The notes: a model not told the origin generated them from the sequence alone. A stretch of DNA of 64,000 nucleotides from Candidatus Proelusimicrobium excrementi (GCA_934643455.1 CAKUBV010000004.1:179090-243089); one strand, 5' to 3'; shown: positions 50,788 through 58,748, numbered from the stretch's first letter. Translations and numbers: made by a program.

Positions 50788-51165
50788 ATGAAAAAATATT
50801 TTTTTGACGTTATCATACACAAATATGCGGATTTTTCCGGCAGGGCTTCCCGTACGGAATTTTGGCTGTTTAACTTGTTTTATTTTTTAATAATGCTTGT
50901 TTTGAGCATGGTATTTTTCTTTTTAATGTTTGCCGTACCCTCCGATAATACGGTTGTAGGTTTGTTTTTGGCTTTTTTAGGCTTGGTGATAGGGCTTTTG
51001 TATTTGGTCATGCTGGTGCCGTGCATAGCTTTGAGCGTCAGGCGTCTGCACGATGCGGGGCTTAGCGGCTGGCTGATTTTGGTGGCTTTAATATTTTCCC
51101 CCATTTTGATTATTTTCGGTTTGCTGCCTCCGACGGAAGGGCCGAATCAGTATGATGCACAGTAA
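50788..51165 (+). CDS. DUF805 membrane protein
   Basis: A 125-residue protein with about four hydrophobic segments and the DUF805 patterns ADFSGRASRTEFWLFNLF at the start and LSVRRLHDAGLSGWLIL late. Function is not known. The ATG at 50788 follows AGGAGA; the in-frame TTG at 50761 lies within the gph end. It overlaps the next lipoprotein gene by 14 bases. Confidence 0.85.
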   Translation: MKKYFFDVIIHKYADFSGRASRTEFWLFNLFYFLIMLVLSMVFFFLMFAVPSDNTVVGLFLAFLGLVIGLLYLVMLVPCIALSVRRLHDAGLSGWLILVALIFSPILIIFGLLPPTEGPNQYDAQ

Positions 51166-51838
51166 TCTTGCCCGCCTTTTGTTTTTTGTTTGTTTTGCTT
51201 TTGCCGCCTGCGCTTATGAAATGCCGGGCGGCTCTTTGCCGGAAACGGCTCAGCCGCAATGGCTTGAAGCCGACTGCTCAAAATTAAACCTGCCGGAAAA
51301 TAAATTTGAAGGCCTTTACTGCAAAGAAAATACAGCTGCTTCTTCTTATTGCGCTTTTTTTGAGAACGGACGCTTTTTTTATTGCGAAAAAAAGGATAAT
51401 TCCGGCCGCGTTTCTTATGCTCTTAACCGCTGGGGTTCTTCCCTGACGCAAAACGAGGAAAACGCGGAAGGTCTGCCCTTGAAAGAAGCTTACTACGCTT
51501 ACGGCAAATTGGCCCGTTTTACCGAATATGATTATAAAGCCGGGCTTGTTTATAAGGTATGGCTGGACGCTTCTCAAACAAGGCTGAATATTTCAGGCGT
51601 TAAAGGAAATATTGTCGATAAATTCTATTTCCGCGAGGGCAAACCTTATGTAAGATATCCCGGCGGTAACGATATGGGCGAAGCAAACGGGGAATGGACA
51701 TTAAAAGACGGTAAAATTTTTACCGACGGAGTTTTTCTCTATTCTCTGCCCAAGGAAAATCCCGCGCCGGATTTATGTTCCGTTTTTAAAGGTGTTTGCG
51801 CGGAAGAAGCTTCAGCTTTCGGCAAAGACTCCAAATAA
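51152..51838 (+). CDS. Lipoprotein of unknown function
   Basis: A 228-residue protein with a lipoprotein-type signal peptide (FAFAACAYE). The mature part has repeated short strands such as FEGLYCKE, AFFENGRFFYCEK and GEWTLKDGKIFTDG, like a small beta-rich envelope protein; MORN-type repeats are possible but not convincing. Six cysteines are present. It overlaps the DUF805 gene, so the three genes from gph form one operon. Its last 100 bases overlap the convergent hydrolase gene. Confidence 0.65.
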   Translation: MMHSNLARLLFFVCFAFAACAYEMPGGSLPETAQPQWLEADCSKLNLPENKFEGLYCKENTAASSYCAFFENGRFFYCEKKDNSGRVSYALNRWGSSLTQNEENAEGLPLKEAYYAYGKLARFTEYDYKAGLVYKVWLDASQTRLNISGVKGNIVDKFYFREGKPYVRYPGGNDMGEANGEWTLKDGKIFTDGVFLYSLPKENPAPDLCSVFKGVCAEEASAFGKDSK

Positions 51839-52647
51839 TCTGATACGGCTTTTTCGCTCCATTCAAAATTATTATGCCCGCCGTGCGGGGAAATGAAATT
51901 TCTGCTTCCCGCCGGCGCGGCTTTAAACAAAGCGTCGGACATTTCCCACGGGATAAGCATATCTTGGCGGCTGTAAATTATAAAAACCGGGTTTTTTAAG
52001 TCCCTTATTTTATCTATATTGTTAAACAGCTTGTTAAATAAAAACGGATAAGCAAGGGCGGAGGCCGTTTTCCTAAAAACGGAATTATGACGATATCCGC
52101 CGCGCATCAGGAAAGAAGCCGCCATATCGGGCGTATTTGTAAAAGGGCTTTGCATTATTAAAGCTTTAAACGGCAGGCCGTTATAGGCAAGGGCCGTTTC
52201 CAACAAGGCCGTGTTTCCTAAAGAATGGGCAAAAAGTATAAGTTTTTGAGGGGGGATATTTTCTTTCGTTATAAGGTAATCGAGAGCGGCTTTTGCGTCC
52301 TCAAAAAAACTTTCCTGATTTAAACCGCCTTCACTTTTGCCGAAGCCGCCGAAATCAAACATAAAAACGCCGAAGCCTTGGGCAGAATATATTTCCGCAA
52401 ATTGTATGTAATAACTTATATTCCCGGCATTGCCGTGAAAGAAAATTATAGTTTCTTTTCCGGGCTTTGCGGGGCTTAATGCTGCGTATAAAGTTTCGCC
52501 TGAAGTTTTGGCGATAACGGTTTCTTTAAAATTTTCCGGCATGGGGGCGACCTCTTTAAGAGGGCGGTATATTACGTAGTCCGCGGCGTAATTTACGGCG
52601 ATAAAAACCGCCGCCAGAGCAATTATGATAAAGGAAAATTTTTTCAT
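51739..52647 (-). CDS. Alpha/beta hydrolase (BEM46/YfhR-like)
   Basis: A 302-residue protein with one N-terminal membrane helix (4-21). The hydrolase fold shows FFHGNAGN (oxyanion loop), the nucleophile elbow AHSLGN, YSRQDMLIP (acid), and HGGHNNF (His). The pattern fits the membrane-anchored BEM46-type serine hydrolases of unknown substrate. The last 30 residues go beyond the fold and are encoded antisense to the end of the convergent lipoprotein gene. Confidence 0.85.
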   Translation of the reverse strand: MKKFSFIIIALAAVFIAVNYAADYVIYRPLKEVAPMPENFKETVIAKTSGETLYAALSPAKPGKETIIFFHGNAGNISYYIQFAEIYSAQGFGVFMFDFGGFGKSEGGLNQESFFEDAKAALDYLITKENIPPQKLILFAHSLGNTALLETALAYNGLPFKALIMQSPFTNTPDMAASFLMRGGYRHNSVFRKTASALAYPFLFNKLFNNIDKIRDLKNPVFIIYSRQDMLIPWEMSDALFKAAPAGSRNFISPHGGHNNFEWSEKAVSDYLESLPKAEASSAQTPLKTEHKSGAGFSLGRE

Positions 52648-52697
52648 AAAGATATTTTAACTTATATGAGGGATAAATTCTTAAAGTAAGGCCAAGC

Positions 52698-53393
52698 TCA
52701 GGCCAAAACGGGTTCAAGGGCCGTTTCCTGCATGGCTTCTTCTATTGTTATAGGTGCGGTAAGTTCCAGCTGATCTATCGTATGCAAAGGATAAGCCAAA
52801 TAGCGGTTTAAAAATCTTTTGCAGACGTACCTGGTTTTGTTTAAGTTTATTACGTCGCGGCTTGTAAGGAAGTTCAGCGAACTTAAAGGCAGCTCGTGCA
52901 TGGCGTTCCAAAATTCTTCGTCTATGCCCAGCACGGTTCTGCCGGCCAAACCGAAACCGCTCAGCTGCATTAATCTTAAAAGGAAAGCCGGCGCTACGGC
53001 TTGGTTCAGCGGGGCGGAGTTAATTTCCGAAAGAGCGTTTTCCAGCAAACGGAACTTTTCCGGGTTGGGGTTGTAATCCGGGGTTAAGCGATAGAAAAGC
53101 TCGCAGAAATAAGCCGCGGTCTGCGTTTTGTTGAAGTCCTTTCTTATTTCGGGGTAGACCGTTTCCAATTTGCCGCCGGTAACACAGCCGACCGAGGCGT
53201 TTCTCCTTATATAAATGCGCGCGCAGGACTGGGCGAAAGGTTCGCTCAAAGCTTTCAGCTTGGAATCGGCGCGGTTTACGCCCGGGAACCTTAGCGCCAC
53301 TCTGCCGTGTTCCAAAGTATAGGCGCAGATCATGCGGTCGCGCTCTCTGAAGTTCTGGCGGAGAAGTACAATCATTCGGTCGGTAAAATTCAT
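52698..53393 (-). CDS. recO: DNA repair protein RecO
   Basis: A 231-residue protein with an N-terminal OB-like domain (MIVLLRQNFRERDRMICAYTLEHGRVALRFPGVNR) and a helical C-terminal domain (AAYFCELFYRLTPDYNPNPEKFRLLENAL) in RecO order. The zinc cysteines of many RecO proteins are not seen. RecO loads RecA at gaps with RecR. The ATG at 53393 is preferred: TATCAT (53405-53400 on the minus strand) lies 6 bases before it, so the mRNA is probably leaderless. A TTG at 53408 overlaps that box. Confidence 0.82.
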   Translation of the reverse strand: MNFTDRMIVLLRQNFRERDRMICAYTLEHGRVALRFPGVNRADSKLKALSEPFAQSCARIYIRRNASVGCVTGGKLETVYPEIRKDFNKTQTAAYFCELFYRLTPDYNPNPEKFRLLENALSEINSAPLNQAVAPAFLLRLMQLSGFGLAGRTVLGIDEEFWNAMHELPLSSLNFLTSRDVINLNKTRYVCKRFLNRYLAYPLHTIDQLELTAPITIEEAMQETALEPVLA

Positions 53394-53491
53394 ATCTAAA
53401 TGATACAATATAAATAAGCTTTTGTTCCGTTTGATTTGTTTAGACGAAAGAACTCAAGCCGGCGGCTTACAAGTAAATATGTTTTAACCTA

Positions 53492-53662
53492 TAAGTTACA
53501 TGATTTTTTGATTTTGAGATGTAATAATATAAGTTGCGTGTTTTTTCCTTCTGTAACTTCAAGTTACGTGATTTTTTGATTTTGAGATGTAATAATAATA
53601 TAAGTTGCGTGTTTTTTTCTTCTCTAACTTCAAGTTACGTGATTTTTTGATTTTGAGATGTA
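53492..53662. repeat. Tandem repeat of about 70 bp, 2.4 copies, upstream of rpmH
   Basis: Units start at 53492, 53561 and 53632. Each opens AAGTTAC(A/G)TGATTTTTTG, continues ATTTTGAGATGTAATAA and ends TTGCGTG plus a T run. Unit junctions form the palindrome GTAACTT-C-AAGTTAC. Units are nearly identical apart from a TAA insertion in unit 2. Confidence 0.8.
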
Positions 53663-53673
53663 TTTGGCTTTTT

Positions 53674-53735
53674 GCCGAGAGAGGTATACTCGCGGCTATG
53701 CGAACGAAGTGAGCGAGGTATCCGAACGAGGGAAA
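53674..53735 (-). repeat. Core of the stem-loop repeat family, reverse orientation
   Basis: On the minus strand it reads TTCGGATACCTCGCTC, then a TTCG-containing palindrome, CGCATAG, and GAGTATACCTC. It matches the core of copy 1 (9531-9575) closely, but the long outer arms are missing. Confidence 0.6.
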
Positions 53736-53840
53736 AAAACAAAGACGCTCAAAAGCGGAAAATTGCTAGTCGCGGGGCTTAAAACGGCTGCCCCTAAAAA
53801 AATTGCAACCGCCCCGAAAATGTAATATAATATTATCACT

Positions 53841-53978
53841 ATGTTACCTACATATAGACCAAACAACAGAAAAAGAGCTAAAACCATTGGTTTTAGGGCT
53901 AGAATGGCCACCGCGGGTGGCAGAAAAGTGCTTAGCGCCAGAAGGGCTAAAGGGCGCAAAGAGCTTATTCGCAAGTAA
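53841..53978 (+). CDS. rpmH: 50S ribosomal protein L34
   Basis: A 45-residue, very basic protein, too short for most ORF filters. It has the L34 signature TYRPNNRKRAKTIGFRARMAT followed by GGRKVLSARRAKGRK. L34 is a small protein of the large ribosomal subunit. TATAAT at 53826-53831 ends 9 bases before the ATG, so the leader is only a few bases long. It lies 4 bases before rnpA, the order found in most bacteria. Confidence 0.95.
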   Translation: MLPTYRPNNRKRAKTIGFRARMATAGGRKVLSARRAKGRKELIRK

Positions 53979-53982
53979 TATT

Positions 53983-54375
53983 GTGAAGAAATTCGGCCTT
54001 GCTAAGACGGACAGAGTCTATCTTGAAAATGATTTTAAGTATATCTTAAAAGGCGTCAAGATATACGGTGACGGTTGCGTCTTATGGCATAGGCCCAATC
54101 CCCATTTAACCGCCGGGGGGGAACAAAAACCCTCCGGCGAGAAAGTTAAAGGGCGGATAGGCGTGATAGTTTCAAAAAAGTTAGGCAATGCGGTTGTAAG
54201 GAACCGCTGTAAAAGGCTTTTCAGAGAGGCCTTTCGGCTTAACAGACATTTATTGACAGACGGCGCCGATTGCTTGGTTTCCGTAAAGAACGCGGATAAA
54301 TTCCCCGATATGGAAGCGGCCGGCGCGGCTTTTTTGCGGCTGGCAAAAAAAGCTGGAATTTTTAAAGAACCATAA
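53983..54375 (+). CDS. rnpA: Ribonuclease P protein component
   Basis: A 130-residue protein from a GTG at 53983 (VKKFGLAKTDRVYLENDFKYILK, the typical RnpA opening). The conserved RNA-binding motif is VIVSKKLGNAVVRNRCKRLFREAFR. It assists the catalytic RNA in tRNA 5' processing. The frame stays open upstream through all of rpmH, back to a TTG at 53803. That recalls the Thermus arrangement in which rpmH is nested inside a long rnpA. The GTG start is the simpler choice. Confidence 0.9.
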   Translation: MKKFGLAKTDRVYLENDFKYILKGVKIYGDGCVLWHRPNPHLTAGGEQKPSGEKVKGRIGVIVSKKLGNAVVRNRCKRLFREAFRLNRHLLTDGADCLVSVKNADKFPDMEAAGAAFLRLAKKAGIFKEP

Positions 54376-54420
54376 GGACCCTTTTTCTTATACCCTTACC
54401 TTAGGTTTCATTAAATTTTG

Positions 54421-54636
54421 ATGAAAACGTTTTTGCTTTGCTTGTTGCGGCTTTTCAGCCGTTACGTAAGGCCGTTTTTGGGGCCCATGGGCGTTTGCCG
54501 GTTTTATCCTACTTGTACGGCTTACGCTTTTGAGGCCATTAATAAGTACGGAGCTTTTAAAGGCTCTTATTTGGCCGTGAAAAGAGTGCTCAAATGCCAC
54601 CCTTTTCATCCGGGCGGATTTGACCCTGTTCCGTAG
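54421..54636 (+). CDS. yidD: Membrane protein insertion efficiency factor YidD
   Basis: A 71-residue protein with an amphipathic N-terminal helix and the family pattern CRFYPTCTAYAFEAINKYGAFKG, then CHPFHPGGFDPVP. YidD supports YidC-dependent membrane insertion. It lies between rnpA and yidC, as in most genomes. The ATG follows a TTG at once; no strong ribosome site is visible, so it may depend on coupled translation. Confidence 0.95.
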   Translation: MKTFLLCLLRLFSRYVRPFLGPMGVCRFYPTCTAYAFEAINKYGAFKGSYLAVKRVLKCHPFHPGGFDPVP

Positions 54637-54692
54637 TCTGTTTGCTGAAGGCCTCGGCTTTGGCGGATTTTTCGCATTGCCGAAGGAGACAG

Positions 54693-56300
54693 ATGAATAA
54701 GGATTTTTTTATAGCATTAGGCATAACCGCTTTAGTTTATGTCGGTTATTCCTACTTCTTCCCCCAAAATCAGCACCCGATACCCCAGCAGGAAACAGCC
54801 GCAGTTGAAGAGCAGGCCTCTTCTCCGGCTCCGAAAATAAAAGTAAAAACTTCAGTAAAAGAAAACGCGGCTCAGGAAGAGGAACATTTTTATACTCTTT
54901 CCGTAAAAGACGCGGATATAACTTTTTCTTCCAAAGGCGCGGCGATTAAATCTTTTGATTATAAAGACGTCGTTGCACCGCTTAATCTTATGCCTTACGG
55001 GCGGGAAGGTTATTTCGCCACGATGCCGGAACTTAACTTTAAACGCGTGAACGACGCTTCCGCCGATATGGTTTTTGAAGCTTCTGTTCCCGGATCTCTT
55101 AAAGTTCGCAAGGCGTATACTTTCAGCAGGGACGGCGGGCTGAACCAAATGAGCCTTAAGGTAAAGAATTTAAGCGATAAAAACCTTGAAATTTCCGACG
55201 TTTTCGTCAATATGGGGCCAGGTTTGGCCACCGTTAAGAGCGAAATGAGCGAAAATTCCGCCAATTTGCGCGCCGTATGCCTTATAAGGGAAGAAGGCAA
55301 AAAGAAGGCCACCGTAAATTCCGTCACGGAAAAGATGATGTCCAAGCCCGCAAAGCTGGAAGCCGAATGCGGCGGCTGGGAATGGGCCGGTATTGATAAC
55401 CGCTACTTCCTTACCGCTTTTATTCCGCTCAGCTGGAAGCCCGAAGCTTCCGATTTGAAGTTTACCAAACAATTTATTTACAATCAGCCCAGCTTTTACG
55501 GGCTTTTCGGCGAGAAGGCCGTAATGGGCCCCAATCTTGCCGTAAAACTGCCCATGGCGGTGGAAGCCGGCGGGGAAATTTCCTTTGACGCCGATTTCTA
55601 TATCGGCCCCAAAGATTACAACCGCCTTTTGGAACTTCCTTTTGATTTACAGCGTTCCATACAGTTCGGCTTTTTCGGCCAGTTCGGCAAATGGGCCAGA
55701 AATTTGCTTGAATGGCTGAATGGCTACACCCATAACTATGGCTGGGCGATAATCATAATGACAGTAATGATTCAGGCCGTTATGTTCCCGCTTACGTATA
55801 AACAGCTTAAATCTTCCGCGGTTATGCAAAAGATCCAGCCGGAAATGAAGCGTATTCAGGAAAAGTATAAAAACGACCCGATGACCGCCCAGCGCGAAAT
55901 GATGTCGCTTTATAAAAAGTACGGCGCAAACCCGTTAAGCGGCTGCCTGCCTTTGTTTATCCAGCTGCCGATATTCTTGGCCTTGTTCAACGCTTTAAGA
56001 ACTTCTTGGGCTTTGCACGGCGCGCCGTTTATATGGTGGATACAAGATCTTTCCGCCAAAGACCCTTATTACGTCCTGCCTTTGGCTATGGGCGCGATGA
56101 TGTTCGTCCAGCAGAAAATGACCATGCCCGACATCGCCAAGGATAACCCTTCCATGGCTATGATGAAGTGGATGCCGATATTCATGACTTTGATATTCTT
56201 AAACTTCCCGGCCGGTCTTACGCTGTATTGGTTCGTCAGCAACTGTATCAGTTTTGTTATAAATTTAATTTTAAAGAAAAGGCTTGCAAAAGCTTTTTAG
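54693..56300 (+). CDS. yidC: Membrane protein insertase YidC
   Basis: A 535-residue Gram-negative type YidC: an N-terminal membrane helix (MNKDFFIALGITALVYVGY), a large periplasmic beta domain (about 60-320), and a C-terminal five-helix core with GWAIIIMTVMIQAVMFPLTYKQL. The hydrophilic groove lies in these helices. The presence of the periplasmic domain shows an organism with an outer membrane. The ATG at 54693 follows AAGGAG; the earlier start at 54642 is unsupported. Confidence 0.95.
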   Translation: MNKDFFIALGITALVYVGYSYFFPQNQHPIPQQETAAVEEQASSPAPKIKVKTSVKENAAQEEEHFYTLSVKDADITFSSKGAAIKSFDYKDVVAPLNLMPYGREGYFATMPELNFKRVNDASADMVFEASVPGSLKVRKAYTFSRDGGLNQMSLKVKNLSDKNLEISDVFVNMGPGLATVKSEMSENSANLRAVCLIREEGKKKATVNSVTEKMMSKPAKLEAECGGWEWAGIDNRYFLTAFIPLSWKPEASDLKFTKQFIYNQPSFYGLFGEKAVMGPNLAVKLPMAVEAGGEISFDADFYIGPKDYNRLLELPFDLQRSIQFGFFGQFGKWARNLLEWLNGYTHNYGWAIIIMTVMIQAVMFPLTYKQLKSSAVMQKIQPEMKRIQEKYKNDPMTAQREMMSLYKKYGANPLSGCLPLFIQLPIFLALFNALRTSWALHGAPFIWWIQDLSAKDPYYVLPLAMGAMMFVQQKMTMPDIAKDNPSMAMMKWMPIFMTLIFLNFPAGLTLYWFVSNCISFVINLILKKRLAKAF

Positions 56301-56309
56301 GAGATTTAT

Positions 56310-57692
56310 ATGTCAAGAAGAGAAATTCAATCAGAAGGTAAAGACGTAGCAACCGCAATAATACGCGGTTTAAACGAACTCGGCCGCAGACGCGACCAAG
56401 TCGAAGTAACCGTCATCCAGGAAGAAAAATCCGGCTTTTTGGGTATAGGCGGCAGGCCTGCCATAGTCAGGATTATAGAAAAGAAATGGGACAGCGAACA
56501 TTCCACCCCCATGAAGCCCAGAAGCGCGGCTAAAGCTTCTTCCTCCGGCAAAGGCCGCGGCGGGAGAAAGGGCGGCAAAGACTTTAAAAAAGGCGGCAGA
56601 AAAGCCAAAGCCGAAAGAATTAAAACCCCTAAAGAGAACGAACCGCAAAAGCTCCCCTCTGCCGAGATACAAAATGCCGTCGTCCCGGAAGATATGAAAC
56701 CCGCTTTGCAGTGCGCCAAAGAAACTTTGGACACCATGATATCTTCCATGGGCGTCAAAGCCGAAAACTTAAATGTTTGGTGGGACGACAAACAGCAGAG
56801 AATTTTGCTTACCTTTGATTGCGATCACCCCGCGATAGTAATCGGCAAAGAGGGCAAAACGCTTGAATCTATGCAGTATATAGTAACTTTGGTCGTCAGC
56901 AGGCATTTTAATACGCCCATTTCCGTAATGGCCGATACGCAGAATTACTGGAGAAAGCTTGAAGACAAAATCAATAATGAAATCGGCAAAGCCCTCAGCA
57001 TGGTAAAGAGGACCAAACGCGTTTACCGTTTCCGCCCAATGTCCGCGCAGATGAGGAGATACATACACCGCTTCCTCGCCGATAATTTGGAAATTACAAC
57101 AGTTTCCGAAGGCGAAGGCAAATGGAGAAAAGTTGTAATTAAACCCGAAGCCCGCACCGCCGTACAAGAGGGAACGAAACCGGTTCAGACTTTTGTGGAA
57201 CAGGAAGCCAGCGCGTGCGATATCGCCAAACATTCCTCCGACGCTTCAAAGCCGGAAGAATGCGCTGTTGTTTCCGCCGATAACGCCGCCTGCGACTGCG
57301 TGCTGACTGCGGAAAGCACCTCCTGCGCTTGCGTGGCCGATACCAATGCCGAATGCAAAGAACAGATTGAAAACGCCGAAGTTAACGCTAAAGCCGAAGC
57401 TTTGCCCGTGGAAGCCCCGGTGCAAAGCGATGTCGCCGCTCCCGAAGCGGAAGTAAAAGCCGAGGAACCTAAAGCGGTAGAAGCAAAAGAAGAAGCGGTT
57501 TGTGCGGTATCAGCCGATAACGCCGCCTGCTCTTGCGTATTAACGGCGGAGAGCACTTCTTGCACTTGCGTGGCCGATACGGTTAAAGCGGAAGAAAATT
57601 GCGCTTTTGCTTCCAATGCGAACGCTTCTTGCGGCAAATGCGCTTATGCCCAGCCTCAAACCGCGGCTGACGAAGCAAAAACGAACGCTTAA
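56310..57692 (+). CDS. jag: RNA-binding protein Jag (KhpB) with a cysteine-rich tail
   Basis: A 460-residue protein. Jag_N lies at about 1-58, a basic Gly/Lys linker at 70-110, a KH domain at 135-205 with the IGKEGK loop (179-184), and an R3H domain at 215-282 (KRTKRVYRFRPMSAQMRRYIHRFL). It binds RNA, probably with KhpA. A 175-residue C-terminal tail, absent from usual Jag proteins, contains two cysteine-rich repeats (318-349 and 398-431). Each reads CAVxSADNAACxC, VLTAESTSC and xCVADT. The tail ends with CGKCAY. It follows yidC by 9 bases. Confidence 0.9.
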   Translation: MSRREIQSEGKDVATAIIRGLNELGRRRDQVEVTVIQEEKSGFLGIGGRPAIVRIIEKKWDSEHSTPMKPRSAAKASSSGKGRGGRKGGKDFKKGGRKAKAERIKTPKENEPQKLPSAEIQNAVVPEDMKPALQCAKETLDTMISSMGVKAENLNVWWDDKQQRILLTFDCDHPAIVIGKEGKTLESMQYIVTLVVSRHFNTPISVMADTQNYWRKLEDKINNEIGKALSMVKRTKRVYRFRPMSAQMRRYIHRFLADNLEITTVSEGEGKWRKVVIKPEARTAVQEGTKPVQTFVEQEASACDIAKHSSDASKPEECAVVSADNAACDCVLTAESTSCACVADTNAECKEQIENAEVNAKAEALPVEAPVQSDVAAPEAEVKAEEPKAVEAKEEAVCAVSADNAACSCVLTAESTSCTCVADTVKAEENCAFASNANASCGKCAYAQPQTAADEAKTNA

Positions 57693-57723
57693 TAAAACAA
57701 ATAAAACTTTATAATAAAGCGAT

Positions 57724-57756
57724 TAAAAACCCCCGTATAATATTTACGGGGGTTTT
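57724..57756. terminator. Bidirectional terminator after jag
   Basis: A 12-base perfect stem, AAAACCCCCGTA/TACGGGGGTTTT, with a 7-base AT loop. It ends the rpmH-jag operon and the convergent membrane-protein gene. Confidence 0.88.
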
Positions 57757-57776
57757 GTTATATCAGGCCGAAAAAT

Positions 57777-58163
57777 TTATTTGTTTGCGCCGATCATCGC
57801 AACCATTAAGAAGGACCATACCGCCATATTTAAAACGACATAATCCCAAACTACGCGCTGAATAACCAAAGAGGTGTTATAAGAACCTAAAAACCATGGA
57901 TATACGGCCGTAATCACAAAAAGCAAAGCCCAGCATGCACCGATAACCATAATATAATTTTCATTGGAGAGCGCCATAGATTTAATGCTCATTCCGTTGA
58001 TAAAGGCCAGTATAAAAGCCCCGAACAGCCATAGAATGCATAAAAGAAAAGTTTTTATGGCCGAATATCTTGTATGAAGCCATATATTTATGGTTGCATA
58101 AGCCCAATAGGAGCAAATGGCCAAATAAAAAAGCGACGCAATGCCTGTTAATATATTTTTCAT
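57777..58163 (-). CDS. Four-helix membrane protein of unknown function
   Basis: A 128-residue protein with four hydrophobic helices (about 4-26, 38-60, 67-90 and 103-125) and short polar loops. No motif was recognised. It lies alone between the jag terminator and the third repeat-rich region. No clear ribosome site is seen upstream. It is probably a real small membrane gene, given the even helix spacing and coding-like composition. Confidence 0.55.
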   Translation of the reverse strand: MKNILTGIASLFYLAICSYWAYATINIWLHTRYSAIKTFLLCILWLFGAFILAFINGMSIKSMALSNENYIMVIGACWALLFVITAVYPWFLGSYNTSLVIQRVVWDYVVLNMAVWSFLMVAMIGANK

Positions 58164-58223
58164 GTTTAGAGGAATCTCAATATTTTATTTATAGCATTTT
58201 TGCGCCTGAGGGGAACACTTTTT

Positions 58224-58388
58224 CTCGTGTAAGGTTAGATTCTTACGGCTGGCAGACTTCCGTATTTGACCTGCTTTATATTTTTTGCTCGGTCTATCTT
58301 ACGTGTACTCGGCTAGCAAGCTTTCGTAGTTAGCTTGATTTCTTTTGACTCGTGTCAAGTTCTATTCCCATGGCTAGCATTTTTTAAT
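58224..58388 (+). repeat. Direct repeats of about 40 bp related to those at 35191
   Basis: CTCGTGTAAG...ATTCTTACGGCTGGCAGACTT at 58224 and CTCGTGTCAAGTTCTATTC...GGCTAGCA at 58349, with a shorter CTCGGCTAGCAAGCTTT between them. They are similar to the units at 35191 and 35251. Confidence 0.55.
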
Positions 58389-58512
58389 ATTTGGGTAAAT
58401 TTTGATTTTTTTGCCGTTTCGCATACTGCGCGCCCTATGGGCGGCATCACTCTTAGTATCGCTCACGACAAAGAAAATAAAAATTTCCTCCAAATCTTAA
58501 AAAACACGCTGC
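58373..58512. repeat. Large imperfect stem-loop repeat, copy 3 (MITE-like)
   Basis: The arms ATATTTGGGTAAATTTTGATTTTT and AAATAAAAATTTCCTCCAAAT are imperfect inverted repeats around a core. The core runs from CGCATACTGC through GCGCCC-TATG-GGCGGC to TTAGTATCGC. The layout matches copies 1 and 2. Confidence 0.62.
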
Positions 58513-58568
58513 TTTTATACTCGCATGCTGAAATTCCGCGTCTATTTCATTCTCTAATACCATTCAAT

Positions 58569-58631
58569 GTAGGTCAGGTTTTGCCTGACGTTAAAACGAA
58601 GTTTACATTTGTCGGGCATAGCCCGACCTAC
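58569..58631. repeat. Inverted pair of REP-like palindromes, copy 3 (reversed module)
   Basis: GTAG plus GTCAGG-TTTTG-CCTGAC (58569-58589), then GTCGGGC-ATA-GCCCGAC plus CTAC (58611-58631). The GTCAGG hairpin comes first, the reverse of copies 1 and 2, so the whole pair is inverted here. Confidence 0.7.
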
Positions 58632-58667
58632 ATATATGTATTAATTCTCTTTTTAATATTCCTTTTT

Positions 58668-58748
58668 CCATTATTTGTGCCGTGTCGTACGTCGGAGCGT
58701 TTTGAAAAATCATAAAACAGTTGACTTGTTTTTTTTTTTTGATAAATT
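58668..58748 (+). promoter_or_regulatory. Promoter region of the cysteine-rich protein gene with conserved box and T-tract spacer
   Basis: The 27-base box ending GCCGTGTCGTACGTCG lies at 58668-58694, 26 bases before TTGACT (58721-58726). The spacer to TAAATT (58743-58748) is 16 bases with a run of 12 T. The pilin promoter at 9841 has the same parts with 11 T. Confidence 0.55.

Noticed and set aside
53409..53840. Possible replication origin in the repeat-rich gap upstream of rpmH
   Set aside because: rpmH is often near oriC, but no DnaA-box cluster (TTATNCACA) is visible and dnaA, dnaN and gyrB are absent. The repeats alone do not support an origin.
57185..57637. A 150-residue antisense ORF within jag
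   Set aside because: It is the reverse reading of the repetitive Ala/Glu/Cys-rich tail, has a low-complexity Ser/Ala composition, and has no ribosome site.
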